Assembly (NCBI GenBank): GCA_016286055.1
Contig: JAEERW010000002.1
Span: 421,966-485,965, forward strand
Direction of reading: 5' to 3'
Length of the DNA: 64,000 nt
Origin: Bacteroidales bacterium
GTDB lineage: Bacteria > Bacteroidota > Bacteroidia > Bacteroidales > UBA3824
The first letter of the stretch is position 1. Every line of letters begins with the position of its first letter. Below are positions 17,067 through 27,038 of the stretch, one piece after another. The notes beneath the pieces were generated by a model, which saw only the letters and a program-made list of their open reading frames with translations, ran no database searches and was not told the origin of the DNA. Made by a program: the position numbers and the translations under genes.

Positions 17067-17651
17067 ATGAAAAAGATGTTGAATATCGCAATTTTCGGCG
17101 CACCCGGCGTCGGCAAAGGCACACAATCAGCCTTTATCGAGAAAAAGTATAAACTCGTTCACCTTTCCACAGGCGACATTCTCCGCGAAGAGATTGCCAA
17201 AGAGAGCAACCTCGGCAAGATGGCTAAATCGTATATGGACAAAGGTCAACTTATCCCCGACGACGTAATTATCGATATTCTTGAAAAAAAGGTTGACGAA
17301 AACATCAAGTCAGAAGGAATCCTTTACGATGGTTTCCCCCGCACAGTTAATCAGGCTAAGGCATTAGACAAAATGTTTGCTAAAAAAGGCATCAAATTAG
17401 ATTCGTTTCTCTGCCTCACAGCCGACCACGACACACTTGTAAAACGTCTTATCAACCGTGCCAAAGATTCAGGCCGTAGCGACGATGCAGATGTAAACGT
17501 TATCGAAAACCGTATCAAAGTATACAACGAATCTACACTTCCCGTAGCAGATTTTTACAAAAAAGAAGGCAAATGCGTTGAAATCAACGGCATAGGCAAG
17601 GTAGAGGAAATTTTCGACAATATCTGTCACGAAATTGACAAGGTTAAATAA
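17067..17651 (+). CDS. adk: Adenylate kinase
   Basis: The 194-residue enzyme interconverts ATP+AMP and 2 ADP. It shows the P-loop GAPGVGKGTQ, the AMP-binding STGDILR and the DGFPRT motif. The length indicates the form without the large zinc LID domain. The P-loop has Val where Ala or Ser is more common, a conservative change. It lies 34 bp after hpt and ends one base before the Lrp-type regulator, so the three genes form one purine-linked transcript. Confidence 0.94.
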   Translation: MKKMLNIAIFGAPGVGKGTQSAFIEKKYKLVHLSTGDILREEIAKESNLGKMAKSYMDKGQLIPDDVIIDILEKKVDENIKSEGILYDGFPRTVNQAKALDKMFAKKGIKLDSFLCLTADHDTLVKRLINRAKDSGRSDDADVNVIENRIKVYNESTLPVADFYKKEGKCVEINGIGKVEEIFDNICHEIDKVK

Positions 17652-17652
17652 G

Positions 17653-18117
17653 ATGAAGTTAGACGCAACCGACTACAAAATTTTAGCTGCCCTTCAAGAC
17701 GACGGCTCCCTCACCAACAAGGAGCTGTCGCGGAAGGTGCATCTTTCGCCCACACCCGTATTCGAGCGCGTAAAGAAGCTCGAAGAAGAGGGCTACATCA
17801 AAAAATACACCGCCGTGCTCGACGTCGACAAGCTTGAGTGCGGATTTATGGCCATCTGCAACATCAAGCTCAAGCAGCATTCGTACGAAAACGCAACCAA
17901 GTTTATGGAGGCGGTTCAAAACATTCCAGAGATAGGCGAGTGCTACAACGTATCAGGCGATTACGACTTTACAATGAAGATTTACGTATCGTCGATGAAA
18001 GAGTATCAGCAGTTTGTGATGAAGATTCTCGGCGAACTCGATTGCATTGGCGGTCTCAGCAGTTCGTTTATTATGGGCGTGGTTAAAAACGAGTATAAAG
18101 TACCTATTAAAAAATAG
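17653..18117 (+). CDS. Lrp/AsnC-family transcriptional regulator
   Basis: ATG 17653 is chosen over an in-frame start 18 bp upstream that would overlap adk. The 154-residue product has an N-terminal HTH (SRKVHLSPTPVFERVKKLEEEGYI) and a C-terminal RAM ligand-binding domain (YNVSGDYDFTMKIYV). Such proteins sense amino acids as dimers or octamers and control metabolism. The ligand is not evident. It is followed by an intrinsic terminator. Confidence 0.92.
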   Translation: MKLDATDYKILAALQDDGSLTNKELSRKVHLSPTPVFERVKKLEEEGYIKKYTAVLDVDKLECGFMAICNIKLKQHSYENATKFMEAVQNIPEIGECYNVSGDYDFTMKIYVSSMKEYQQFVMKILGELDCIGGLSSSFIMGVVKNEYKVPIKK

Positions 18118-18144
18118 TTTCTTTAAAATATTTATCTGTTTTAT

Positions 18145-18180
18145 AAAAAAAATCCACAATTTTTGTTGTGGATTTTTTTT
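18145..18180 (+). terminator. Intrinsic terminator of the hpt-adk-lrp unit
   Basis: AATCCACAA and TTGTGGATT form a perfect stem extended by A/T pairs around a 6-nt loop. It ends in a run of eight T. Confidence 0.85.
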
Positions 18181-18232
18181 ATTTGTATATTCGCCCCGAA
18201 AAACGATTATAATTAACTAAATACTCATCTTT

Positions 18233-19957
18233 ATGTTCAAATTTATTCTAACCCTATTAACAGCAGCTTTGCTTATGCCCTCAGTTTCGGCATTTGCAGG
18301 CGACCCAGAGGCCTATGTAGTATACAGCAACGGCACTCTCACATTCAAATACGACGACCAGAAGCCCGATGGTGCTTACGCTCTCAACACTGGATTCGCC
18401 AATGTAGCTTGGAACACACGTCTTAGCACTACAACCACTGTGATTTTCGACTACTCCTTTAGATATTACAGACCTACAACATGTAGCAATTGGTTTTATG
18501 GCGGCAGCAGCATAACATCTATCGTGGGAATGAGCGAAAACCTCAACACTGAAAATGTTACTCAAGCTGCCAATATGTTCAAACTTTGTAGTAGTTTGGA
18601 ATCTATCGACCTTAGTCGGTTTTATACTGCGAACATCACCCGTATGGATTATATGTTTCAGTCATGCAGCAGTTTAACAGAACTCGACCTCACTAATTTC
18701 AACACCTCTAATGTAACCACAATGCAGTCGATGTTTGATGGTTGCAGCAATCTGAATACCATCTTGGTATCTGACAAATGGTCTGTGGCCAGTTTGCAAC
18801 ATTCCGAAAATATGTTCTCAGAATGCGGTACTGACGCAGTGACACAGGACACCCGAGAGGCATACGTAGTGATAAGCAACGGCACTCTCACATTCAAATT
18901 CGACAATCAGAAACCATCTTCAAACGCATATTCGCTCAATACTGGCAAAGCCAACGTGGGTTGGAACACAAAATGGAACGAAATCACCAAAGTTGTTTTC
19001 GACGATTCTTTCAGATACTACAAACCAACCACTTGCAGCAACTGGTTTTATGGAGGCAGCAAGATTACATCTATCGAAGGTATGAGCCAAAACCTCAACA
19101 CCGAGGCTGTAACTCAAACGTATAGCATGTTTAAAGGTTGCAGCCTGCTCTCATCCATTGATTTTAGCCATTTCAATACTTCGTCTATTGAAAATATGGA
19201 AAGTATGTTCCAGTTGTGTTCAAGTTTAACGGCACTTGATCTTAGTAATTTCAATACCTCTGAAGTAACCAATATGCAGATGATGTTTGATGACTGCAGC
19301 AATCTCAAAACCATTATTGTGGGCGACGGATGGACTACCGACAAGGTTAATCATTCTACTAATATGTTCTCGGATTGCACCAATTTGGTTGGCGGCGAGG
19401 GCACAACATACGATGCGAGCAAAACCGACAAGACTTACGCCATAGTTGACGGCGGCTCTTCTGCTCCTGGCTACCTCACCAAGAGAAAGAACATAACATC
19501 AATAGCCATTGCCACACTGCCCACAAAAACTGAATATAACATTGGAGAGAGCCTCGATTTAACCGGCGGACAATTAGAAGTAACATTCGATGACAATTCT
19601 AAGAAAACATACGACCTTGCCATTGCCGAAATTACTGGTTTCAACTCACAGAACGTAGCTGAACTCACTTTGGAAGTGAAATACTCAGGTCAAAAAACCA
19701 CATTCGCTGTTACCATCTTAGACCCAAAAACTCCAGTGGCTAAAATACCTGTAGATCAAAATATTGCAAAAGTTTGGTCAAGCAACCGAACTATATTCAT
19801 CGAAACTCAACCCGACACCAAATACACCATCATTGATATCAATGGACGCTTAATAACAACTTCTACAACAAAATCTACCCGCGAAGAAATTCAGGTAAAC
19901 TACAATGGAGTGCTTGTAGTAATTATTGGTAACAATAGCTACAAGGTGCTTAATTAA
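18233..19957 (+). CDS. BspA-like DUF285 surface protein with sorting-type C-terminus
   Basis: The 574-residue product has a signal peptide (about residues 1-22, ending SAFA). Two tandem modules follow (about 24-203 and 204-415), each opening with AYVV.SNGTLTFK and containing DUF285 leucine-rich-like repeats such as LTELDLTNFNTSNVTTMQSMF. Module 2 ends DGGSSAPGYLT. After that come a Big_3-type Ig-like domain (about 420-497) and a C-terminal 70-residue domain (WSSNRTIFIE, YTIIDINGRLI) that looks like a T9SS sorting domain. BspA-family proteins are surface adhesins, so adhesion is the likely role. It is bounded by terminators and is a paralogue of the next gene. Confidence 0.86.
   Translation: MFKFILTLLTAALLMPSVSAFAGDPEAYVVYSNGTLTFKYDDQKPDGAYALNTGFANVAWNTRLSTTTTVIFDYSFRYYRPTTCSNWFYGGSSITSIVGMSENLNTENVTQAANMFKLCSSLESIDLSRFYTANITRMDYMFQSCSSLTELDLTNFNTSNVTTMQSMFDGCSNLNTILVSDKWSVASLQHSENMFSECGTDAVTQDTREAYVVISNGTLTFKFDNQKPSSNAYSLNTGKANVGWNTKWNEITKVVFDDSFRYYKPTTCSNWFYGGSKITSIEGMSQNLNTEAVTQTYSMFKGCSLLSSIDFSHFNTSSIENMESMFQLCSSLTALDLSNFNTSEVTNMQMMFDDCSNLKTIIVGDGWTTDKVNHSTNMFSDCTNLVGGEGTTYDASKTDKTYAIVDGGSSAPGYLTKRKNITSIAIATLPTKTEYNIGESLDLTGGQLEVTFDDNSKKTYDLAIAEITGFNSQNVAELTLEVKYSGQKTTFAVTILDPKTPVAKIPVDQNIAKVWSSNRTIFIETQPDTKYTIIDINGRLITTSTTKSTREEIQVNYNGVLVVIIGNNSYKVLN
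19820..19926. repeat. Sorting-domain DNA segment, copy 1
   Basis: This 107-bp stretch differs from 24672-24778 at only about eight positions by eye, whereas the rest of the two genes is clearly diverged. It encodes YTIIDINGRLI and the following strands of the C-terminal domain. Confidence 0.7.
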
Positions 19958-19978
19958 TAGTTTTTTTTACTTTGTTAG

Positions 19979-20027
19979 TGTTTCCAAACATCTTTTTGTA
20001 TCAAAAGTGTTTGGAAACATTTTTTTT
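19979..20027 (+). terminator. Intrinsic terminator of the first BspA-like gene
   Basis: TGTTTCCAAACA (19979-19990) pairs perfectly with TGTTTGGAAACA (20008-20019). Eight T residues follow. Confidence 0.88.
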
Positions 20028-20150
20028 GTTCACAACGGTATCAAAAACCATATATTGATTCTTTCTTTTATTGAAAAATCAAACATATTGCACGTTTTTT
20101 GCGTATAATAACCGAATATATATAATTTATTAACCAAAATAATTGATAGT

Positions 20151-20351
20151 ATGATACAAATAAAACAAAATTATTCAAAATGCTATTCGAGAGGGGTAAT
20201 TAGTAAAACAATATTTACACTTTTGCTCACTCTCGTTTTAATGTTACCTTAAAGAGCATTTGCTACTGCAACACCTGAACCTTATGTAGTTTTCGACGGC
20301 ACTACGCTCACATTCTATTACGACGCGAACAAATCTGACGTTAGTACAGGA
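20151..20351 (+). other. Signal-peptide segment cut off by an in-frame TAA
   Basis: ATG 20151 opens a frame that reads a basic N-terminus, then FTLLLTLVLMLP, then TAA at 20250-20252. It continues without a frame change into RAFATATPEPYVVF and the large BspA-like frame below. This is a complete signal peptide (compare MPSVSAFA in the neighbouring paralogue) with a single nonsense codon at the position where the paralogue has Ser; TCA to TAA is one base change. Confidence 0.8.
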
Positions 20352-23300
20352 ATGGTATATGATTTACATAATTATAGCTGGACAGAATTCCCTCAATGGT
20401 ATTATCTCGGCTATACTACCGTGGTTTTAGACCAATCTATGCAAAATTACCATCCCACCTCTACCGCATTCTGGTTCTGGGGTGGTTCGCTACTCACTAA
20501 CATAGATTTGTCGTACCTAAATACCGACCAAGTAACAGATATGACAGCTATGTTTATGGGTTGTTCTAAAATGGAGACTTTTGATCTAAGCAAATTCAAT
20601 ACTGCCAATGTTACACAAGCAGCTTGCATGTTTCAAAATTGTCATAAGTTGAAAACCATATACGTAGATTCTGAGAAATGGGATTTAAGAAAATTGGAAG
20701 ATAACAGTGTATTATTATTTTTCGACGACCCACTTTTGATGGGAGGTGCCGGCACTTTGTGGCAGCCAAAAGACGAATACTCAACAGCAGAATACGCCCG
20801 CATTGACGGTGGTGAATCGGCTCCCGGCTATTTAACAAGCAAAACACAGACAAAACCCACAGTGGCAAATATCAAAATCAAAACTCTACCCACACAATTG
20901 AAATATGTACCCAACGAACCACTCAATATCGACGAACAAGCTCATATGACCGTTACCCTCAACAATGGAAGAAGTTTTGAACAAGAATTATCATACGCCA
21001 ACATCACCGGATATACCAACGATATCGGAGTTCAAACCTTAAATGTGGAATTTTACGGCAAATCTACCACATTTAGTATTACTGTAGAAGACAAAGTAGC
21101 ACCATATTTCTACAAATTTGGTGGAGATACATATTTCTTCGTTTACGACAAATATCAAGACGGATATATTTATATCTGTGATGAAACTATGGCCAAGTAC
21201 GATGAGTCAAAAGGGGATATTAAAAATGTCATTTTTACTTCTTCATTTAAAAACTACCATCCTACATCATGTGCCTATTGGTTTTATGACTTCATTAATT
21301 TAACTACATTTTACGACTGGGAAAACCTCAATACCGATAAGGTTACAAAGATGGAGTATATGTTTTACGGTTGTCAGAGTATAACCAGTCTCGATTTGAA
21401 GTATTTCAATACATCTAACGTTGCCAATATGAATTATATGTTCTATGATTGTCCTAGTCTAGAGTCAATTCATGTAGGTTCTAATTGGACAACATCTGCT
21501 GTAACATCCTCCGAAAATATGTTTAAAAATTGCACATCGCTAAAAGGCGGTTCGGGAACTACTTATGATGCAACAAAAACAGATTATACATACGCTAAGA
21601 TCGACGGTGGTACATCATCACCGGGATATTTTTCACGTCCCGATAGCGAACCTTATGCTTTGATCAATGGCACTACGCTCACATTCTATTACGATAATGC
21701 ACGTCCTGCATACGCATACGATTTCCATTCTAACGCGTGGGGGTGGAATCAAAGCATTACCAAAATTGTATTCAATCCTTCATTTGCAGAATATACACCA
21801 ACTACATGCTCCAACCTCTTCTATGGGCTTATAAATCTTTCGCAGATAGAAGGTTTGGAATATCTAAACACCTCAGAGGTAACAGATATGAGCTCTATGT
21901 TTAATTGTTGTTTTATGCTTACTTCTTTGGATTTGAGTAATTTTGATACTCGAAAAGTAACAAATATGTTTCAAATGTTTTGGGGGTGTCGTGATTTAAA
22001 AACCATCTATGTAGGAAACAACTTCCAAATCGGCAACAATGTAAATACAGATCAAATGTTTAGTGGTGATTATCATTTGGTAGGTTCTAAGGGAACTGTC
22101 TATTTATTCGAAAATGACGACATCTACAATGGTAGCTATGCACATATCGACGGAGGTGAAAGTAACCCCGGATTATTCTCTGCGAAAGGACAAACTCCTC
22201 CGGCTGTTACCCAACTCTCTATATCTACTATGCCCAAAACTTCGTTTAGCAAGTTGGAGACGTTTAGTTATACTAATGGTCAATTGTCGGTAACATACAA
22301 TGGTAGAGCCCCTCAGATTGTCGATTTTTCATCAGCTAAAGTATCGGGCAAATACGACAGCACCAAAGTAGGCACCTATGCTATGACTATAAAATATGGC
22401 GGTAAAACCATATCATACAATGTTAAAGTAGAAGATAAAGATAATTTATATTGTACCAAATCATCAAATAATGTACTCACAATATATTATGGCAAATATA
22501 AAAATGGTACTAAATTGTTCACACAACTACCTAGTTCTTTTAAAGAGTCTATTACCAAGGTGATTATAGATGAATCAGTTCAAAATTATACAAATCTTAC
22601 AAGTTGCAATCAATGGTTCTGTTATTTTTATAAGCTCACCGAGATTGAAGGATTAGACAATGTGAATACCGCCAATGTTACTGATATGAGTTACATGTTC
22701 TGTCAATGCCGAAAGCTTCAAAAACTTTACCTCACTAGTTTCAAAACCGCCAATGTTACTAATATGAGCGAAATGTTTAATGGTTGCACATCCCTTACCA
22801 ATATATATATAAGTAACGATTGGTCAACATCATCTGTTACCAATAGTAGCTGTATGTTCAATGATTGCACTTCGCTTCAAGGTAGTTCCGGAACGGCTTA
22901 TGATGCCACTAAAATAGATTATACATACGCTAGATTAGATGGTGGAACCTCATTCCCTGGCTATCTTAGTTCTATTCAAGCTTATTTTGTAACAGATGCT
23001 CTTGGCGTTCGGACTTTTTATTACAATAGCAACCCGCCGGCTAACGCTAGTATTATTAAAGGAACCGATTTATCTCATAAGGGAGGATACGATATTACAA
23101 AAGTAGTGATAGATAAATCTTTTGCCCAATTCAAACCTACTACGTGTTCAGATATGTTTGGGGGAAGCTATAATCTCACCGAAATTTCCGGACTCCAATA
23201 CCTAAATACCTCACGAGTTACTAATATGCTATGCATGTTTAGCAATTGCTCATTGCTTAGAAGCTTAGATTTGAGTTCTTTCGATACTCGTAAAGTAGAC

Positions 23301-24812
23301 ACTCTCGGTGTTATGTTCAATAGTTGCAAAAATCTTCACACTATCTACGTTGGTGATAAGTGGACTATTGAAAATGTTACTGAAGATATTCAAGGCACTT
23401 ATATGTTTTATGGATGTATAAATCTCGTAGGAGGTCGCGGTACAACTTATGATTTAGACAGTAGGTCGTTTATCCAATTTGCTCGTATTGATGGCGGAGC
23501 AGAAGCCCCGGGACTTTTAACACGTAAGGGAGCAGAAAAGGATACTGTCCTTTCAATCTCTGTTTCATTGTCGAAAAATCAATACTTGGTGGGCGAAGAA
23601 TTAGATCTATCCAATAGTATTCTCTCTATTACTTATTCTGATGGCTCTAAAGAAAACACTTCGCTCAATAAAGCCAAAATTTCAGGTTATAATGCTAACA
23701 AAGTATCAACTCAGACTATCACTGCCACATATATGAACTCAAAAACCACTTTTGAAGTTACTGTAAACGACCCAGCGGCTAACCCATACACAAAACCGGC
23801 TTTTGCTGATTCTTGTTATCAAATAGGCACTGCAAACGAACTTCTTTGGTTTATGTTTAATGTTAATAGTGGCGATGTAACTGCAAATGCTGTGCTCACA
23901 CAAGATATTGTGATAAACCAAGATTGCCTCAATCAAATTACCGAAATGCTCAACAAAACATCTAAAGCAGCTCCTGCCTTAGTAGAATGGCGTCCTATCG
24001 GTGATAGCAACAACGCTTTCAGGGGTATTTTTGATGGACAAGGACACACTATCAGTGGCCTATATATCAAAGACGAAACTTTGGATAATGTTGGTTTGTT
24101 TGGTAATGTAGGCGCCGATGCCGTTATCAAAAATGTTGGTGTGGTTGACTCTTACATTGCAGGCAACGAAAACGTAGGCGCAATCTGCGGCAAATCTGAA
24201 GGTACAGTTGCCAACTGCTACTCTACATCTATTGTTTCTGGTTCTAAAAATGTAGGCGGCGTGATTGGCGTAGTAGAAGAAAACGCCGTTGTATGCAATA
24301 GTTACAGCCTCGGCTCTGTTACTGCCGAAGATGGACAATCAGCAGGTGTGTGCAACTCTGCATCCACCAATGCTGTGGTAGAAAATTGCTACTATCTTGC
24401 TGAACAACCCGTAACTAACGACCCGCAGGCTAAAACCGCCGAACAATTTAAATCTGGCGAAGTTGCCGAGTTGCTTTCGCAAAATGTAGAAATTAATGGT
24501 GTGGTTTATTCCAACGAAAATGTAAGCGCTAATACAGAAATCCCCGGCATGGAAGAGATTGAACAACGCAACAATCTTACCACTCCGGTAGCTCAAGTGG
24601 CTAATAAAGATAACAACATTAAAGTATGGTCAAATCATCGTTCTATCTTTATTGAAACTCTGCCCAACACTAAATACACCATCATTGATATCAATGGACG
24701 CTTAATTACAGCTTCTACAACAAAATCTACCCACGAAGAAATTAGGGTAAACTACAATGGAATGCTCATAGTAATTATCAATGGTAGCAGCTTTAAAGTT
24801 TATGTAAAATAG
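20352..24812 (+). CDS. Large BspA-like modular surface protein, 5' end disrupted
   Basis: The open part is 1486 residues from ATG 20352, but the natural start is 20151 with a stop at 20250 in the signal peptide, so it is either a recent pseudogene or needs readthrough. Five DUF285 modules alternate with Ig-like Big_3 domains: module, Big_3 (about 170-248), module, module, Big_3 (about 614-696), module, module, Big_3 (about 1060-1143). A GLUG-motif region follows (about 1235-1350, NVGLFGNVGADAVIKNVGVV) and then a sorting-type C-terminus (about 1416-1486). Most modules end in a DGG...PG-type motif. Without the signal peptide the product could not be exported. Confidence 0.8.
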   Translation: MVYDLHNYSWTEFPQWYYLGYTTVVLDQSMQNYHPTSTAFWFWGGSLLTNIDLSYLNTDQVTDMTAMFMGCSKMETFDLSKFNTANVTQAACMFQNCHKLKTIYVDSEKWDLRKLEDNSVLLFFDDPLLMGGAGTLWQPKDEYSTAEYARIDGGESAPGYLTSKTQTKPTVANIKIKTLPTQLKYVPNEPLNIDEQAHMTVTLNNGRSFEQELSYANITGYTNDIGVQTLNVEFYGKSTTFSITVEDKVAPYFYKFGGDTYFFVYDKYQDGYIYICDETMAKYDESKGDIKNVIFTSSFKNYHPTSCAYWFYDFINLTTFYDWENLNTDKVTKMEYMFYGCQSITSLDLKYFNTSNVANMNYMFYDCPSLESIHVGSNWTTSAVTSSENMFKNCTSLKGGSGTTYDATKTDYTYAKIDGGTSSPGYFSRPDSEPYALINGTTLTFYYDNARPAYAYDFHSNAWGWNQSITKIVFNPSFAEYTPTTCSNLFYGLINLSQIEGLEYLNTSEVTDMSSMFNCCFMLTSLDLSNFDTRKVTNMFQMFWGCRDLKTIYVGNNFQIGNNVNTDQMFSGDYHLVGSKGTVYLFENDDIYNGSYAHIDGGESNPGLFSAKGQTPPAVTQLSISTMPKTSFSKLETFSYTNGQLSVTYNGRAPQIVDFSSAKVSGKYDSTKVGTYAMTIKYGGKTISYNVKVEDKDNLYCTKSSNNVLTIYYGKYKNGTKLFTQLPSSFKESITKVIIDESVQNYTNLTSCNQWFCYFYKLTEIEGLDNVNTANVTDMSYMFCQCRKLQKLYLTSFKTANVTNMSEMFNGCTSLTNIYISNDWSTSSVTNSSCMFNDCTSLQGSSGTAYDATKIDYTYARLDGGTSFPGYLSSIQAYFVTDALGVRTFYYNSNPPANASIIKGTDLSHKGGYDITKVVIDKSFAQFKPTTCSDMFGGSYNLTEISGLQYLNTSRVTNMLCMFSNCSLLRSLDLSSFDTRKVDTLGVMFNSCKNLHTIYVGDKWTIENVTEDIQGTYMFYGCINLVGGRGTTYDLDSRSFIQFARIDGGAEAPGLLTRKGAEKDTVLSISVSLSKNQYLVGEELDLSNSILSITYSDGSKENTSLNKAKISGYNANKVSTQTITATYMNSKTTFEVTVNDPAANPYTKPAFADSCYQIGTANELLWFMFNVNSGDVTANAVLTQDIVINQDCLNQITEMLNKTSKAAPALVEWRPIGDSNNAFRGIFDGQGHTISGLYIKDETLDNVGLFGNVGADAVIKNVGVVDSYIAGNENVGAICGKSEGTVANCYSTSIVSGSKNVGGVIGVVEENAVVCNSYSLGSVTAEDGQSAGVCNSASTNAVVENCYYLAEQPVTNDPQAKTAEQFKSGEVAELLSQNVEINGVVYSNENVSANTEIPGMEEIEQRNNLTTPVAQVANKDNNIKVWSNHRSIFIETLPNTKYTIIDINGRLITASTTKSTHEEIRVNYNGMLIVIINGSSFKVYVK
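24672..24778. repeat. Sorting-domain DNA segment, copy 2
   Basis: Partner of 19820-19926, with about eight differences in 107 bases. It encodes the same C-terminal-domain core. Confidence 0.7.
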
Positions 24813-24831
24813 TTTTAAAACTGAAATATTC

Positions 24832-24865
24832 AAAAAAAAAGGAGGCTCAAATGCCTCCTTTTTTT
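24832..24865. terminator. Bidirectional terminator between BspA-like gene and hisF
   Basis: GGAGGC (24841-24846) pairs with GCCTCC (24853-24858), flanked by nine A on the left and seven T on the right. It serves both convergent genes. Confidence 0.85.
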
Positions 24866-24879
24866 ATTTAAAACTAAAT

Positions 24880-25632
24880 CTATCTTACATTTATACCTTC
24901 GCCCTTCAAATAGTTTTTCAAATCAGGAATCTTTATTTTCCCAAAATGGAATATACTTGCAGCGAGGGCGGCGTCGGCTTTGCCTTTGATAAACACATCT
25001 TTAAAATGCTCCATCTCGCCTGCTCCGCCCGAGGCAATCACAGGAATGCTCAGCATCTCCGACATACGGCAGAGGGCTTCGTTGGCGAAACCTGTCTGAT
25101 GTCCGTCGTGATCCATTGAGGTAAAAAGTATCTCACCTGCGCCACGGTCTTCAATCTCTTTTGCCCATGAGAAAAGTTCCTTGTCGGTGGGACGTTTGCC
25201 ACCGTGAGTGTGCACTATCCATTGGTTGCCGATGGTTTTGGCATCAATAGCCACCACCACAAACTGGCGTCCGAACTTTTTGGCAAGGTCGCTCACAAGT
25301 TGGGGATTGCGCACCGCCGCGCTGTTTACCGAAATTTTGTCGGCACCGTGTATTAGCAGGTTTTCGGCGTCCTCAACAGAAGTGATGCCTCCGCCTATTG
25401 TAAACGGTATATTGAGGTTTTTTGCCACGCTCTCCACAAGCGAGTAAATCTGTTTTCTGCCTTCGTTGGTGGCTGTGATGTCGAGGTAAACAAGCTCGTC
25501 GATACCTTGGTCGGAATATGCGCGACCGAGCTCCACAGGGTCGCCGGCATAGCGGAGGTTTTCAAAACTTACGCCCTTGACAGTCTGACCGTCTTTTACA
25601 TCAAGGCAGGCTATTATTCTTTTGGCTAACAT
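24880..25632 (-). CDS. hisF: Imidazole glycerol phosphate synthase, cyclase subunit
   Basis: The 250-residue (beta/alpha)8 enzyme makes IGP and AICAR from PRFAR with ammonia delivered by His[15 protein letters not shown] at the N-terminus carries the first catalytic Asp, and VVAIDAK the second; phosphate-binding loops TIGGGI and ASGGAGE are present. It overlaps hisA by 7 bp as the last gene of hisH-hisA-hisF. Confidence 0.96.
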   Translation of the reverse strand: MLAKRIIACLDVKDGQTVKGVSFENLRYAGDPVELGRAYSDQGIDELVYLDITATNEGRKQIYSLVESVAKNLNIPFTIGGGITSVEDAENLLIHGADKISVNSAAVRNPQLVSDLAKKFGRQFVVVAIDAKTIGNQWIVHTHGGKRPTDKELFSWAKEIEDRGAGEILFTSMDHDGHQTGFANEALCRMSEMLSIPVIASGGAGEMEHFKDVFIKGKADAALAASIFHFGKIKIPDLKNYLKGEGINVR

Positions 25633-26351
25633 TGTTTCGATATTTTTGCTAATTGGTCTAAAGTAACGCGTTTTTCGTAGATGGCCTTGCCCACAATAGC
25701 CGAATCGCAGCCTGTTTCCACTAGGCGTTCAAGGTCGCTGATGCCCGACACACCGCCGCTCGCCGTTATTTTTAGCGATGGATATTTCTCTTTGAGACGT
25801 TTGTAGAGCACAAGGTCGGGACCGTTGAGCATTCCGTCGCACTTGATAGCGGTAACACAAACGCGCTGCAATCCAGCGGGAAGAAACTTTTCAATAAGTT
25901 CGCCGATGGTGATTCCGGCATCGCTCTGCCAGCCGTTGATACGCACTGTGTCGCCGTTGACATCGGCACTGAGTATAATTTTCTCAGGTCCGTATTTTTC
26001 GAGGCATTTGGTCATCACTGCTGGATTTTTCACAGCCACGCTACCGAGGTTGACAGCGTACGCACCAAGCGAGAAGAGCATCTCCACGTCACCGATAGTC
26101 TTAACACCACCGCCGCAGTCGATTTTGAGGTCAGTTTTGTTGGCAATGCTGCTGAGCACGTCGGTATTTTGGAGTGTACCCATACGCGCACCATCGAGAT
26201 CTACGAGGTGCAGGTGTGTGAGCCCCGCCTCGCGGTATTGCTCCGCCACTTTTACAGGGTCGCTGTCGTATTTTTTGAGATTGTCGAACAAGCCTTGCTG
26301 AAGTCTTACGCAGTGTCCGCCTATAATGTCGATTGCTGGTATTATAATCAT
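25626..26351 (-). CDS. hisA: ProFAR isomerase
   Basis: The 241-residue barrel catalyses the Amadori isomerisation of ProFAR to PRFAR. The N-terminal [10 protein letters not shown] carries the catalytic Asp, and the second Asp is in LSADVNGD. Phosphate loops DCGGGVKT and TASGGVSG are intact. It overlaps hisH by 4 bp and hisF by 7 bp, implying translational coupling. Confidence 0.96.
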   Translation of the reverse strand: MIIIPAIDIIGGHCVRLQQGLFDNLKKYDSDPVKVAEQYREAGLTHLHLVDLDGARMGTLQNTDVLSSIANKTDLKIDCGGGVKTIGDVEMLFSLGAYAVNLGSVAVKNPAVMTKCLEKYGPEKIILSADVNGDTVRINGWQSDAGITIGELIEKFLPAGLQRVCVTAIKCDGMLNGPDLVLYKRLKEKYPSLKITASGGVSGISDLERLVETGCDSAIVGKAIYEKRVTLDQLAKISKQC

Positions 26352-26935
26352 AGCTTTATAAAGTTTTCAAGAATTTTAAGACCTATGTTGCCGCTTTTTT
26401 CTGGGTGAAACTGGCAACCGTAGAAATTGTCGCGTGCTATTGCGGCAGAAAAATCCTGCGCATATCCGCACTGTGCGGCGGTATGCTCAAACACCGGCAC
26501 CATATAGCTGTGCACAAAATACATAAACGAGCCGTCAGGTATACCTTCAAACAGCGGCGATTTCAATTGCGAAATCTGATTCCAGCCCATGTGGGGTATC
26601 TTTTCGCCATGTTCGGGACGGAATTTTACCACCTCGGTGTCAAAAATACCAAGGCACGGAGTATCGCCCTCTTCGCTACGTTGGCACATCATCTGCATTC
26701 CGAGGCAGATACCGAGCACCGGCTGTTTCAATGCCGGAATAAGAGTATCCAAATCGGCAGCGTGAAGTGCTTCAAGAGCCGCTCCAGCGTGTCCTACGCC
26801 GGGGAAAACCACCTTGTCGGCGGCGGTGATAATTTGCGGGTCTTTGGTTAGAATGGTGTCGCAGCCAAAACGTTTGAGAGCCGCCTCCACCGATTTGATA
26901 TTTCCCGCTTTGTAATCAATAATTGCTATCTTCAT
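26348..26935 (-). CDS. hisH: Imidazole glycerol phosphate synthase, glutamine amidotransferase subunit
   Basis: The 195-residue class I glutaminase supplies ammonia to HisF. It has the nucleophile GICLGMQMM and the His/Glu pair in FHPEKSG. It is the first gene of the three-gene his cluster here. The remaining his genes are elsewhere, apart from hisB at 37.4 kb. Confidence 0.96.
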   Translation of the reverse strand: MKIAIIDYKAGNIKSVEAALKRFGCDTILTKDPQIITAADKVVFPGVGHAGAALEALHAADLDTLIPALKQPVLGICLGMQMMCQRSEEGDTPCLGIFDTEVVKFRPEHGEKIPHMGWNQISQLKSPLFEGIPDGSFMYFVHSYMVPVFEHTAAQCGYAQDFSAAIARDNFYGCQFHPEKSGNIGLKILENFIKL

Positions 26936-27038
26936 CTGAATTATGCTTTTTTGCGGCGTAAAGATAAGTATTGTTATTCAGAAACACAATACGTGTGCTA
27001 ACGAAAAAGATATGTCAACGACGAAGCCGCCACCTTTT

